Origin: Botryotinia globosa
Taxonomy: Eukaryota; Ascomycota; Leotiomycetes; Helotiales; Sclerotiniaceae
NCBI GenBank assembly: GCA_014898425.1
Contig: RCSZ01000001.1
Location: 1,674,001-1,738,000, forward strand
Length of the DNA: 64,000 bases
Direction: 5' to 3'
Shown: one piece after another, positions 11,015 through 23,200 of the stretch
How positions within the stretch are numbered: position 1 is the first letter of the stretch
Layout of the letters: each line of letters starts with the position of its first letter
Program-made: the position numbers and the translations under genes
Notes under the pieces: model-generated
The model's input: only the letters and a program-made list of their open reading frames with translations
What the model was told of the DNA's origin: nothing
Databases searched by the model: none

Positions 11015-12298
11015 TTATTGCATGACGATATCTTGTTGATATGGTTGTGGCTGCTGATATTGTTGTTGTTGTTGATTATATTGCATCTGAGCTTGAGGAG
11101 TTGGGGTGATCGGACATCTAGGTGCTGAAGTTTGATACGATTTGACATCATTTCCATTCCCTGGACCAAAATATTCTCCTTCTGGGGTGATTGGTGGCGT
11201 GAGGTAACCATTGATGACATGTTGTCCATACACTTTCTGTGGTGTGCTATACACATCGTGTTGTTGCATGGACTTCTGGTTAGTGGTTGGTTCAGCAGGT
11301 GGAGTTGGTGGGGTAACATGGCATTGGCTCATGGCTGCTTGTTGGAGAAGGAATCGTCGAAGCACTTCAGAGACTCTAGACAGGTGTGGAGCCGCATATT
11401 TTCTTGCCAGGACCGAAGATGGTTGGTTGAGTTGCCGAGAAAGACTGAGCATCAATTCCGCATCGACTTGTCCGTAGGTATCCATCTCGGGGCATCCAAG
11501 GATGTCTCTCGAGAGTGCTAAAGATGCACGAGCCATTGCTGAAGGTTTGACCGAGACAAATTCTTTGTGATACAAAGCCATTTCACAGATGTACCATGAC
11601 ATGTGCTCGACGGTCATATCTTCATATTCAGGTCCTTCCAACAAGGCCAATTGCAACCAGCTATCAACAGTCGGGTGACCAATCATCCATTCCAACGTGT
11701 TCAAGACGTGCCATTCCATTTGCGTGAACATCTCCTCGTCGTATAACGAGCAGCACATCGACTTTAGTTCTCTGATCATGGGCACGCGTTCCTTCTTGTC
11801 TCCATATTTGGCAGCGATGAGAAGTGCAGCACATCCAACCAATTGATAATGTCTCTTGTAGACGACACGTCGCGAGCAATATCTATCGAGAAGGTTAACA
11901 GCGAGGTGAAGAGTTTCCGGAAGAAGTTGAAATGCCGAATGAGCTTCGATCAGGAAGTCGATGAGATAAGGCCTCATGAACCATTGAATCTCTTGTTGAA
12001 TTTCTATCGAGGCAACATCCGGCATAGTCGCATCCTATAGAAGATGTTAGCACAAAGTCACACATGTCCCGTAGAATGCAGAGCAATTGACCTCCATCGA
12101 TGCCATGTGATCAATGATATCGTCCATATAAGCATCGCAAGCTTGCCTAGATAATTCATTGGCCATGGCTTCCTGCCTCCTTCGACCCATCATCTTGATG
12201 TATTCTTGAGAGTTTGGTCGAGGTTGCTGTTGCTGCTGCTGTTGTTGGAAAGTATTATCCTCCACGAAGAACGTGTCACAAGGTTGATTGTACGACAT
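11015..12298 (-). CDS. G1/S-specific cyclin (CLN family)
   Basis: Reading leftward, exon 1 is 12298-12092 and exon 2 is 12034-11015, separated by a 57-bp intron (donor GTCAAT, branch GCTAAC, acceptor TATAG). Phase 0 joining gives ...HMASMEDATMPDV and 408 residues. The cyclin box spans about residues 75-215: IQWFMRPYLIDFLIEAH, then LDRYCSRR, QLVGCAALLIAAKY and the LNTLEW helix, as in fungal G1 cyclins that activate Cdc28/Cdk1 at Start. The N-terminus carries an eight-Gln run, and the C-terminal tail has TP sites (TPPTPP, TPPITPE) likely phosphorylated to control stability, then more Gln. No in-frame ATG exists upstream, so 12298 is the start. The donor is weak for this window. The long gene-free region to the right is its upstream side. 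Confidence 0.88.
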
Positions 12299-14283
12299 GT
12301 TGTAGGTGGAGAAGGTGATTTGGTGTTTGGGAGTAGGAAAAGAATGGACGTCAAGTTCTCCAGGAGCTTCGACTTGACAGTGGCTTTCGACAGTCACTGG
12401 ATTGCTGTATTGTTTGGTTGTAAAGAATGTGCTGTATGGTTCGAGAGAACGATACTTTGGTGTATTATTATTAGAGAGTGTGGGTGGAACTATAATTCGA
12501 AAATGAACGACAATGGCCTCGATAAAAGATGGCGAAAAAATGTAAAAGTTGAACCGTTCAAAGTTGATATTGGTGAGGTGGCAGGTGAATATCACTTTAT
12601 AAAGGTACGGTTGAAATTCTAGTGAATTATGGGATTAGCGAGACTTTCAGCCGGAAGTGGAGTAGATGGCGACAGGGAGAAGCCTCAATCATATGAAGGT
12701 GGAGAAGGAGAATGCTTCTTGGGTCATCAAAAACGCATGAAGCTGATGGTATTGTTCGTGGGAGGGGAAGGGTCGACGTGTGAATTTAGAAATTCGAGAC
12801 TCACCAAGGTAGATCCCTCTTGATGGAAGACAATGAGAGGATAATGCGGCAGAAATGTTTTGAAGATATTCTCCGCCGAAGTGAAGATAGGATGAACGAG
12901 TAAACGTCTCCGATCTTTGACTATCTTGATCTTGCTTGAAATATTTGGTGTAATTACGTGCCGAGTATTGGGTTGAGAGGAGGAACGTAGAGCTTTTGTG
13001 GAAGAATGTTCAAGGTGAGATGAGCGAACGTTGGCATGTAAAAATGCTAACTAAGTAAGGGGAACCAAGAGTTAAAAGTTAGTCAATGCCTTTCACAAAG
13101 GATTTTGATTGTTTAATTGGAAGAACAAGGAGATTTGAAGACGAGACTTTTGCATAAAGTTCGGGGGAGGAGGGGAGGGGGGAAGTTCAATGCTTACCTG
13201 GAATTGTCGAGTATCTTGACTTTCAATTGTGGAGTCAAATCTTAAAACTCCTCTTAACTTTTATAAAAAGACTTGACGAGATTGAGATGGACAACAAAAG
13301 AGGTACCACTTGAAGATTATTGAAAAAAATTATTACTTCGAAACAACCAATACCAAGAATTGAAACAATTCGAGGTATTCGAGATGGAAGAATTGAGGTG
13401 GGAAGAAAATAGAACCGAGTCGAAACTTGTCGGCAGAAAGAACACAATTTTTCTTTCTTGGAAGATTGAATTTGTTCTGGTGAGTATCAAGAGATAAGAA
13501 AGGATTCAAGTCGAGAAGTGATTCGAGTGGAGTATGTGTGGGTGTGTGAAGGAGGAAGAGGAGGGAGGTGGTTTCGATGACTGAATTGAATGATGGGACG
13601 ACGATGATGAATGTCTTCCAATTCTATCCAGAAAAGAATAATCTTCGAGATTGTTGAGACGAAGACTAGGAGGGGTGAATTGTGTGTATGGATGCTAGTT
13701 TCTTTCTTTCTTTTCCCTCGTAGTAGAAAGTGACAGCTATGGACAGTCGAATGAAAGTTCAAGTGAAGAATATTGTGTGGTGTGGATGTGATGTGCGTAT
13801 ATGAAGTTGCAGTCGAGCAATCAATCTTCCAGCCAAATTCTTGCTTGATCTTTCAAATTTCTTCGAGCTTCAACATAACCAGGTGTCAATTATCCAATGA
13901 CCTCTTTATGCCCGTCTATTGATATATGAATTGAGAGAGATTTTCGGAGGAGAGGAAAAGAGAGAAGAAATTTAGAGAGAGAAGAAGAAGGAGAAGAAGA
14001 AGAAGAAGAGGGGAGGTTTGTGTAGTTCAAGGAGTGAAAGAATGGATCGAATGGATCTTGAGAGAAGGTTGAGAGTAATGGACCTTTTTCTACGCCGTAA
14101 GAGGAATGGTATGAAGATTATTACTTTTTGACATGGGGGGGGGGGGGGGGGAGGGAGGGAGGGAGAGGGAAAGAGGAGGAAAGTCAAGTGGAGTATGAAA
14201 AGCACATTCGGATGGTTTTGCAAGTGGGGACGACTTTCCTTGTTTGGTTAAAAGGAAGAATTATTGCTGCATCAAGAAAAGTA
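12299..14283 (-). promoter_or_regulatory. likely cyclin leader and promoter region
   Basis: No gene is seen. On the cyclin's sense strand (minus) much of 13500-14250 is pyrimidine-rich (GA-rich on plus, especially 13930-14030), as is usual around fungal transcription starts. This suggests a long 5' leader of 1.2 kb or more for the cyclin, perhaps with leader introns. The extent is inference. Confidence 0.45.
14135..14175 (+). repeat. 17-G run followed by GGGA repeats
   Basis: The plus strand has 17 consecutive G (14135-14151), then a series of GGGA units. Four or more G-tracts closely spaced can fold into a G-quadruplex. It lies between the putative cyclin promoter and the minisatellite. The run length is also prone to sequencing error. 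Confidence 0.85.
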
Positions 14284-14822
14284 TAGGTGATATGTGAAGT
14301 GTATGTAATGTGTGAAGTGTATGTAATGTGTAAATTGTATATAATGGTAAATTATGTGTAGTGGTAAATTGTATGTAATGTGTAAATTGTATGTAATGTG
14401 TAAATTGTATATAATGTGTAAATTGTATGTAATGTGTGAAGTGTATGTAATGTGTAAATTGTATATAATGGTAAATTGTATGTAATGTGTAAATTGTATG
14501 TAATGTATAAATTGTATATAATGTGTAAATTGTATGTAATGTGTAAATTGTATATAATGGTAAATTGTATGTAATGTGTAAATTGTATGTAATGTATAAA
14601 TTGTATATAATGTGTAAATTGTATATAATGTGTAAATTGTATATAATGTGTAAATTGTATATAATGTGTAAATTGTATATAATATGTAAATTGTATATAA
14701 TGTGTAAATTGTATGTAATGTGTAAATTGTATATAATAGTAAACTATATGTAATGTGTAAATTGTATATAATGGTAAATTGTATGTAATGTGTAAATTGT
14801 ATATAATGGTAAATTGTAGGTA
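14284..14822. repeat. 17/18-bp AT-rich minisatellite, about 30 units
   Basis: Tandem units resemble TGTGTAAATTGTATATAA (18 bp) with a 17-bp variant beginning TGGTAAATTG and a TATGTAA/TATATAA polymorphism. In positions 14281-14820 the plus strand has a single C. As 18 is a multiple of three, the array stays open in several frames, giving spurious Tyr/Thr/Ile proteins on both strands. The TpG/TpA variant is the transition expected of RIP or methyl-C decay. Confidence 0.92.
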
Positions 14823-15247
14823 AATACCTCGTAGTTAATGATAAGTGATGAATCAACAGAATCAGAATCAGAATCAGAATCAGAATATAGTAAGTATCTC
14901 TCCATCTCTCGCTCGAGATTCCTCCTCTTTACCTAGATAGGGAAGAAGCAGGACTAGATGGTGACACTTGCAAAAGCAGGAATTCTTCTTCTCTTTCTTC
15001 TCTTTCATGATGGTGACTACCTAGTACGTACCACACATACCATGATTCTTTCTTCCACACCTCCCTCCCTACCTAGGTATCTCCAAAATGAATCAGCAGG
15101 GAAACAACATCAGGGAAACAACATCAGACGAAAAGAAACCCCCCTAGTCGGCGTGGTGGTTAGATAAAGCTGGTGGTTAGATAAAGCGAGCGGAAGGAAG
15201 CAATGTGGTGGTTAAAGTGTGTCGTAGTGTTGTAGTGTCGTAGTGTG

Positions 15248-15296
15248 TTCTAAATTCTAAATTCTAAATTCTAAATTCTAAATTCTAAATTCTAAT
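15248..15296. repeat. (TTCTAAA)6 microsatellite
   Basis: Six perfect heptamer copies plus one imperfect unit. It is not the fungal telomere repeat (TTAGGG). Confidence 0.95.
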
Positions 15297-15585
15297 TGAA
15301 CGCGCTTTCCCTGTTGGCAGCTGGATTATAATTTATACCTACGTTATCTCCTGTCTCTTCGGTAAATTGCGGTATAACAATTACCTACCTTTTGGATGTG
15401 TAAGCCATACCAAGAAGAGGAACAAGAGTACATAGCACATAGTACCTACCACCTAGTGCCTAGGCAAGTGCATCCATCGTACGGTACGGGGAATAAATGG
15501 GACGGAGGAAAGAGGTTTCCAAGATTTCCAGAAATGGCACGATTCGTATCAATTGATGGATGGGATAGGATACTTACAACCTAGT

Positions 15586-15610
15586 AGGATAGGATAGGAT
15601 AGGATAGGAT
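15586..15610. repeat. (AGGAT)5 microsatellite
   Basis: Five perfect tandem pentamers. Confidence 0.9.
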
Positions 15611-15786
15611 AGTCTTTGCTGCTGCTCCGGTCAGACAATGTGAACAAGTCGCGTTTGCTGGATTCAATTGGCTCTGCATGATTTACATCGACTCTACAGT
15701 CTATAGTCTACACTCTCACATGTGTATGAATTTTGGCTTGTGCAATGAAATGCTTCATATTGGTTCCTGATCTCCTACATTTTCCA

Positions 15787-15846
15787 CTCATCTCACTCAT
15801 CTCACTCATCTCACTCATCTCACTCATCTCACTCATCTCACTCATC
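15787..15846. repeat. (CTCATCTCA)n 9-bp repeat
   Basis: Six perfect 9-bp copies plus a partial seventh. Confidence 0.93.
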
Positions 15847-17014
15847 AAACACGCCAAAACGCGTCAAGGGGAAAAAAGTAATGAATGGGATTGTGTAGCA
15901 TTCAATGGACGATCGGATCGCTCTGTGATAACCTCACCATCCCTCACCATGCAATAATCAATTCAATCAATAAATTAGAGTCTGTGGGCTTGGGCATGGT
16001 GTCACTGCTGCAGAGCAAGCACACCTGGTCACTTTACCATTCACATTTCACAATTCACAATTTACACTTCACACTTCACACTTCACACTTCAATAAAAAC
16101 GTGATTTCCATGTGACTAAACTGAATCGAGGTAGAGATGATTCCAATATGGGACAGAGGGTTGAACCAAATCCGAAACTACCTAGGTATGGATGCTTGTC
16201 AAGACTCAAAAGCATCTTGACTTATATTAGGTATACACCTACGTAGGGAGTGAGTGCTCTTTGCCCAATTCTAATCCCAATTCTCATTCCAACAACATCT
16301 CTTGAAGGAGAATTCACATCCCCCAGCTCAATTCAATAAAAGCCAGACATCCTTGAAAATCCATCGAAACTTCTTATACTTCGATTGAAATCTAACCATT
16401 CACACATCCTTGATGGACACGCTTGAGAATACCTGCATACTGTACTGTACCTACCTAGGTACATGCATCAAACCATGTCGACACAGGACACAATACCATC
16501 ATCAACTTTGATTTGATTCCATTTCTCGCTGGCTCGAGATTGCTTTGCTGATCAATGTGTAGGCTTTGCTATATCCTGCATACTCCGTAATTCATTAACG
16601 TGTGATCATGGATTGACTCGCTTGCATCTTTCTATATAGGGTATGCCTATGTACATCCATCACGTTGCAACGACATTAAATACATCAAGGCAATGCACCT
16701 CTTTCCCCTATTCCTGACTCCTGAGCGCCGTGTCTGCAAATGAAGGGCTGAATGGGTATGCCGCTCATTGGGTAGATGACGCGGAGAACAAGGCAAACGC
16801 ATCACACACCTGAGCGCATCAATGATTCCATACCAACAATTAATCAATAAGAAGCAATGCATACATGAGAATTCAGATCTCCGCCAGACCTTGATCATCT
16901 TGCATATTTGGTGCGTACCATGAAAGAAAAAACAGAGACTTCCCTCAACCGTGTTTCAAGAGAAGTGCAAAGGGTACGGGGTAAAAGATGGAAGAGATCC
17001 CCTACCTGTGAAGC

Positions 17015-17344
17015 TCAGATACATATGAATGAACTAACCCTTTTACGAATGTGTTCCGGAAACATATAGGGATCGATCATCCATGGTACTTTGTACACGA
17101 TGTAATTTCGCACTGCAAACCTTCCTCGTCTCCAGCTTATTTTAAGCCACCGGTTCGTTGGATCTCCGTTTGATTTGATCAGATCATTCCATTCGCTGTC
17201 CCAGGTTGGTGCAATCTCCAAACTGTTTGTATCTGGATATTGCCATCGTCCAATGGCCTCGTACTTTCGTCTGTTCAATAATTCGAAATTCAATGCGCCG
17301 CTGCAATACTTCCATGGGCTTCGAATGGGTTGGAACCATTCTGT
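17015..17344 (-). pseudogene. Trp-rich coding-like island, possible gene relic
   Basis: An open frame of about 110 codons has protein-like composition (GRWQYPDTN, TWDSEWNDL, NRWLKISWRRG, VPWMIDPYMFPEHIRKR). It has no ATG at its start: a TGA lies just upstream and the first codon is TTG. A CAG acceptor sits at its upstream end and a GTTAGT donor after RKR, so it could be one internal exon. No partner exon was found. A decayed gene or chance is possible. Confidence 0.25.
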
Positions 17345-18350
17345 CAATCAACGACCGTCCCCAGAACAAGCCTTCTTCCGCTATCATTTTGATATCAGTT
17401 GTAAAGCAGCATCCCATCCATCTACATGATTTGGCCGGCTAGTTTAGCCCATAGCACAAGCATTACCTTTCTAACCTTAGGTATCTCAAGTACCACTAAC
17501 TAAAAGGCCATTCTGTCCATCCGCCAACCATCCAAGTGATTACAACCAAACGGGAGATTTGGCTTGGTTGCTATGCTATCATATCAAACTTTCCCACTCC
17601 ACTAATCACGAAACCATGACTGCTTTCCAAGCAGAATTGCCACCATCCAGATCTTATTTTCAGGCTTGATCTTCAAGAGCCATGCCCATTAGAACAGTCC
17701 TGTTCGTACCAAACGACGACCGGAATTTGGGGTAAGTTTATGCACACAATACATGCACCGGACGATCATTAGGTCGACCAAATCATGTCAAGGGCTGGTA
17801 ACGCTGGACCATTATTTTCATAGTCGAGATCTTCAAAAATCAAACCGACCCGCAAATATAAACCCGCCAAGACTCTTCACACTTCGACAGCCCCAGAAGT
17901 AAACCATTTGATGCCAGAATGGTCCAAACTTCCTAGACTTTCATCCTCATGACCGTTTATCCTCATGGAAGAATGGGACTCTTTTTAATTTCTAGGTACA
18001 CACAGACCTTTCCTGATATTTATCATTTGGCTGGGACATGTTTTACTTTCAGTCTTTGAGATATCATTCCTCCAATCAGGAAGTGGGTTGAATGGGTGAA
18101 CGGCATGGCAAGACGAGGATTTAGATTGAAGAACTGATGGACCCGACAACTCGGTACATAAATATCGTGAATAGTGTTGATATACGACGTATTTGATATG
18201 CATTTTGGTACTGTATTCATAACTAGATATCAGGTCTACATACAGATAGTACGAAGTAGGTAGTTTCAACCGGCAACCATTTGTATTAACCTCCCTAGCT
18301 AGCGAGAGTCTATTGCCATACTCTCGTACCGCGCCTTGCTATATCAAGTA

Positions 18351-18439
18351 ATACCAATACCAATACCAATACCAACACCAATACCAATACCAACACCAAT
18401 ACCAATACCAACACCAATACCAATACCAACACCAATACC
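18351..18439. repeat. (ATACCA)n array with 18-bp higher order
   Basis: Hexamers ATACCA alternate with ACACCA roughly every third unit, producing an 18-bp period. Its translation gives meaningless Leu-Val or Gly-Ile strings. Confidence 0.92.
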
Positions 18440-19652
18440 GGTCCCGCGCTCACGCGATGCCGCGCCGCTCCGCTCCACGAGAAACGCGTTCCTACCATTC
18501 CAGAGTACGCTACATACTTTAATGCAATTGTCCACACACGCGATGACGCTACCTTACCCTAGACCATGATCCAAACGCTTTTCACACTCCACCCACAAGG
18601 ACCTTCCTTCCTTCGAAATCGTATGCAACCAGCATATCTTCATGCCCGATTCATCATTCCTTTACCTCTTCAATGGTCATAGATGACATAGCTGACAATA
18701 TATCTGGTGATGTGCGTGCAAATCAAGATACGCAATTGCAGATTGCAGATTGCAGATTGCAGAAATCAAGAAAAGAAACCATGGATGGCCCTTGGGAAAT
18801 CCAACAAAGATCTAGAAGAATCAAGGGTCCTGGGAAATCATTCCGATTCCTTCATCAATCAATCACACACGTAAATAATTTACCCATCACACCACTCACA
18901 CATTTCATACCCGCAGTCACCTTCCAAGGCCTGCGTAATGTCCGAACAATCCCCTCCAGGACTGTTCGCCGCTTGCTGCGTACATTGATTGCTTATTTCC
19001 TTCGGCGTCAAGCGGATTCCCGGCACCTCGGCTGTACTTTATGAACCTGCTCGTGAACTTTAACCTTTGCTTCGCTGTGCCGTAAGCCCTCGGGATTATG
19101 TACTTAGCAACTTTCTCGTAAGTCGTAACGATGATTGCATTTTTGCACGGCAGATGATGTGTACATGCTCGCGTGTCATTGGATGGCTACATACGATATT
19201 GGACGATGGATGGGGAAGGCCTCTTGAAGAGATTTTAAAAACTCTTCGCGAGGATCCGCAGAGGTTGAACTTGAACGTAGAGCCCCAGTACGCCGTCGCT
19301 TTTTCTTCTCCGCACGGAGGGTCGTGGGAAGGGGAGGGGAGGGGAGGGAAGGGAAGGGAAGGTCGATTGGATTGGCTCTTTCGATGAGCGACCAATCCCA
19401 TGTGATTATGTCAAGGAAGGTATTCGAAATTGGAATAATTATGGGCTTCAGAGCGAGCTGGAGGCTGGAGCGTATCTCTCGTGCATAACTACCGTGTGCA
19501 ATACACACACTACAGTAGCAAGAACGATTTCCTAGGCCTCCGATTGGGTGGACTTGCTTCACTCATGCTCCTTCAATGGATCATTATGATGTATCCCCAC
19601 ATTCTTCGTTGTTCAGCCTCATTTTTTATGATTGATTATACAAGTTCATCCC

Positions 19653-19686
19653 TAGGTAGGTAGGTAGGTAGGTAGGTAGGTAGGTA
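19653..19686. repeat. (TAGG)n microsatellite
   Basis: About eight TAGG tetramers that extend a CCTAGGTA motif. Confidence 0.93.
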
Positions 19687-20229
19687 CAAGGGCGATCGAT
19701 ATCCAAGACATGAAAAAATAGCCAAGTACAGACTGTACACTGTACAGTATAGGAAAGCTCGGACGGTGGTCACACAGACGGACGGACTATCTAGCATCCA
19801 TAGATTCCATACATGGCTACTTGGTAGTAACTAGTAAGTACCATCTTTATCTTTACGTACCTAGAATCTATTCGAACAACGCTGTTCCGGATTTCGTCTC
19901 GGTCGTCACCCTCCTCTGGAAATCTCTGATTCGGGAAGATTTGCATCGTGGGGTTTGTTTCCGCTGGCTTCCGTTGGTCTTGTATGTTGTATGTAACTTG
20001 TAACTTGTTACTTGTAACTTGGGACAGCAATATTCTTTCTCCAGAATGGCAGCTGGTAGGTATGCAGGTATGCAGGTGATTAGGTGATTGATTACAATTT
20101 CATCCCATCTCATCCCATCCCATCTCTCAATCCAATCGCCCCTCTTCGATCGCCTATCTCGATCTTCTCTCACCGTGTTGCCAAATTTTCTCACCAATTC
20201 GCTTATGTACGGGGCGTGTATTTGGTATG

Positions 20230-20288
20230 CGATGTGATGTGATGTGATGGATGGATGGATAGATGGATAGATGGATAGATGGATGATG
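20230..20288. repeat. GATGT / GGATAGAT repeats
   Basis: GATGT pentamers run into GATG and then (GGATAGAT) octamers. Confidence 0.88.
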
Positions 20289-23200
20289 TGTTTGTATGTA
20301 TGTACATCGCATGTATGTATGTATGTGTGTATGCAGCAGAAATTTTCTTCCTTCCGCCTGGATGGGGGGACGGTGGACGGGATTCCCAAATCTGTACATA
20401 CGTATCAGAGGGATTGGTTTGCTTAGGACCTTGGGTTCAGTTGAATCATGAGATGAATAAATGCCTTGGTCTGGGAATCGGGATCGTCTCCCGTGAGTCT
20501 TGACCACCGGGTACGATAAACTCAACCACTAGTACACCGAACACCTAAACCTAAATGCAAACGTGATCTCTCAAATAGGTATATAATCAATCAATCGACA
20601 TACGAAATAGACACTTTTGCCAAAGAGCATCCACCCACTTTTTGTTTCGGTTTCAGAAAAATCTCCAGCTGCGAATTAGACTTTATATGTTTTGGAATAC
20701 TGTAGTCCAAAGTAGATAGGATAGGTAAGTTGAAGTTTACACACACATACATACACACGTAAGCAATATTCTCCATGCCGGTGTGCCATACATGATACAT
20801 GATACCGACGGACTGAGGATCGAATTCCGCCGTCCATTCGCTCACCGTAGATATGCAATGCATAGCTACCTGGACCTGGAGTAGCTTCTGAACACGTGCA
20901 CCTTGAACCCACTCGTCTCGTGTGCGAATTCGTCGTCCAGACTCCAGACTCCGGAGATCGGTGTCGCTGTCGCTGTCGCTGTAGCTGTGCATGAGATTTG
21001 CCGGGCCCTCACACCCATCGACGAATCTGAATCGATGATATCTATCTATCTACCTACCTGCCTTATTGATGAAGATGCACAATGCACAATGCACAATGCA
21101 CATCCTCTCTCTCTCTCTCTCTCCCCGCATTTTGTGCTCGCTTATTGTGCTTGCATAGCATGCATCAGCTGCACTATGTAATGACTTTGGTGGTGCAAAT
21201 AAAGTTATGCTATTTATTTTATGTAGCGTCCAGGTAGGTAGGTAGGTATGCACACTACTTATCCCCGTTTACATTGTCGAAGTGTCTGTCATGTTGATAT
21301 CATGCTACTTGGGAGAAGAGAGGCTAACATTATCACTCTAATAAATTCTATGATAAACCAACCGATAATAAAATTACAAAAGTTCATACTATTGAATACA
21401 TCTAATATACAAATTATTTGAACGTTTGATTCTTTGAATTGGGATGGAACAATTGGATTGTTGAAGAGCGTTGCTAGTAGTCAATTCCGGTCTATTTTTA
21501 CAAAAAGCATGCCTAGGTACACCTACCTATACGCAGATGGTGGATAGAACGGAGGCGAAATTCAATAATACATTTCTTTGCCAATTTTACACACCAAATC
21601 ACATATCATCACCGAGTAATTAAATCCGTATGATTTGTAAGGAGGCGCGGGTTCGTATTTTTGCGCAGTATTTTTGGTCCGAGTTTATTTGATTGTTGGT
21701 CTTTGCCTTACACATGCAATCTTCCCATGTACACAATAATAGCCTCAAATCAATACGGCGCGCAGAAATGGCTCGGCCTTCCAAGCCTCACTTAACCCTC
21801 TGATGAAAGAAGAAAGAAGAAAGAATCAGAAACCGCGGCACGTACCATTACTTGCAATACTTGAGAGTGTCCCGACGCCGCGGCGCGGCGGATGCGAAGT
21901 GTCGGTCGCGGAGTAAGGGAGAAATGGATAATGTGGCCGGGCATGTACACATCGGTGCCGATGCGAGCGTTGCGCCGCCCCCTGGATTTTTGCATGCGCC
22001 GAGGTGGGAATGCTCCAAGCAGCTGCAGAGTTGGTATCGAATCTCACATCATTTGGAGGGTCTCGGAGAGGGGATTGTACATGCTACGTAGGGGACCCGA
22101 GTCTCACAACACATACACTCTACCTGCCTACCTGCCTACCTGCGTAAACGGCGGTGCGAAGATGAATCATAATGTATGTAGGGAATCCGTGAACCGAGAC
22201 AGACAGATAGGAGAAGACATTCTATGATGAGATGACGTTGTAGTTTTTACCCCTATTCATTAGTAGATACTCTTGATCCTGAGCCCGGAAACTTGAGCAA
22301 TGATAGGAGAAGTGCAGTGTGTCAACTTTCAGGTACACACTTGATCGGCATCACTAGGGAGTATCTGGACATCCCCTCCTTCGCCCATAATATTAGCAGT
22401 CGCAAGACCGACTAGGCATATCCGAGTTGGTGCCACACATCTCGAGACTCATATCATACCATGACACCTGAACCCAATAATCTAAATTAGCCCCCAAACA
22501 CACTCTACACAGACGCGTGAACGCGTGGGAGGGGGAGACGTGATTTTTTTCTTCTCTCGTAAGGATGCATGTTACAAGTACTTGCATATGCGGCTACTAA
22601 TATCTTGGTACGCTGAGCGCTGAGCTACGCAAAGCGCATGCAGCGTGGGACAGGTGGAAACTTGGTTTGGGGCTGGAGCGCTTGGATGATGATGACATGA
22701 CTGGAAAGGTTTGTGTGTAGCAGGATTTCGGATTGTCTTTGAAGCCTTGATCTTGTGTGAATTGGTTTCTGGCGTGGTGAAAATGCGAGGCGGGGAGCGC
22801 GATTCGTCTTAGCATGGATTCGGTTAGCACATGCTCATCTTGCGGGGTGAATGCATCGCTGGTGAATCGTGATGTCGACTTGGATTGATAAGGATAAGTT
22901 CCAGGGGAAATTCGATAGGCCTCGGTGCATCTAAATCTTCAATCTGTCGAGACTCGAAAGTGTATTTTGGATATCTCGATCAGAGAATCGAAATGATTGC
23001 CCTCGATTGCCGATACATCTCTATACTATGAACGACTGATCTGCGAATCTGTCATGACTCTCTTTCCGAAGTTCTTTTTCTTTTCTTTTTTTTGCGCAGC
23101 GGGCATTTCCCGGCGAGTTGGTAGGATCAACAAAGTCTTACGAGTTACGAAGCTGGGCGGAAAAGCAAAACCCGAGTGGACTCAGTGGAGGTCACCCCCA

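Noticed and set aside
14284..14822. CRISPR-like regular repeat array
   Set aside because: Units are contiguous without unique spacers and the host is eukaryotic; it is a minisatellite.
14272..14856. 194-codon minus-strand frame full of Tyr, Thr and Ile
   Set aside because: It is the translation of the 18-bp minisatellite, which is open in several frames because the unit is a multiple of three.
15248..15296. Possible internal telomere-like repeat
   Set aside because: The unit TTCTAAA differs from TTAGGG and occurs as a short isolated microsatellite.
18310..18569. Leu-Val, Gly-Ile and Pro-Ile repeat proteins on both strands
   Set aside because: Products of the ATACCA hexamer array; no start context or non-repeat domain.
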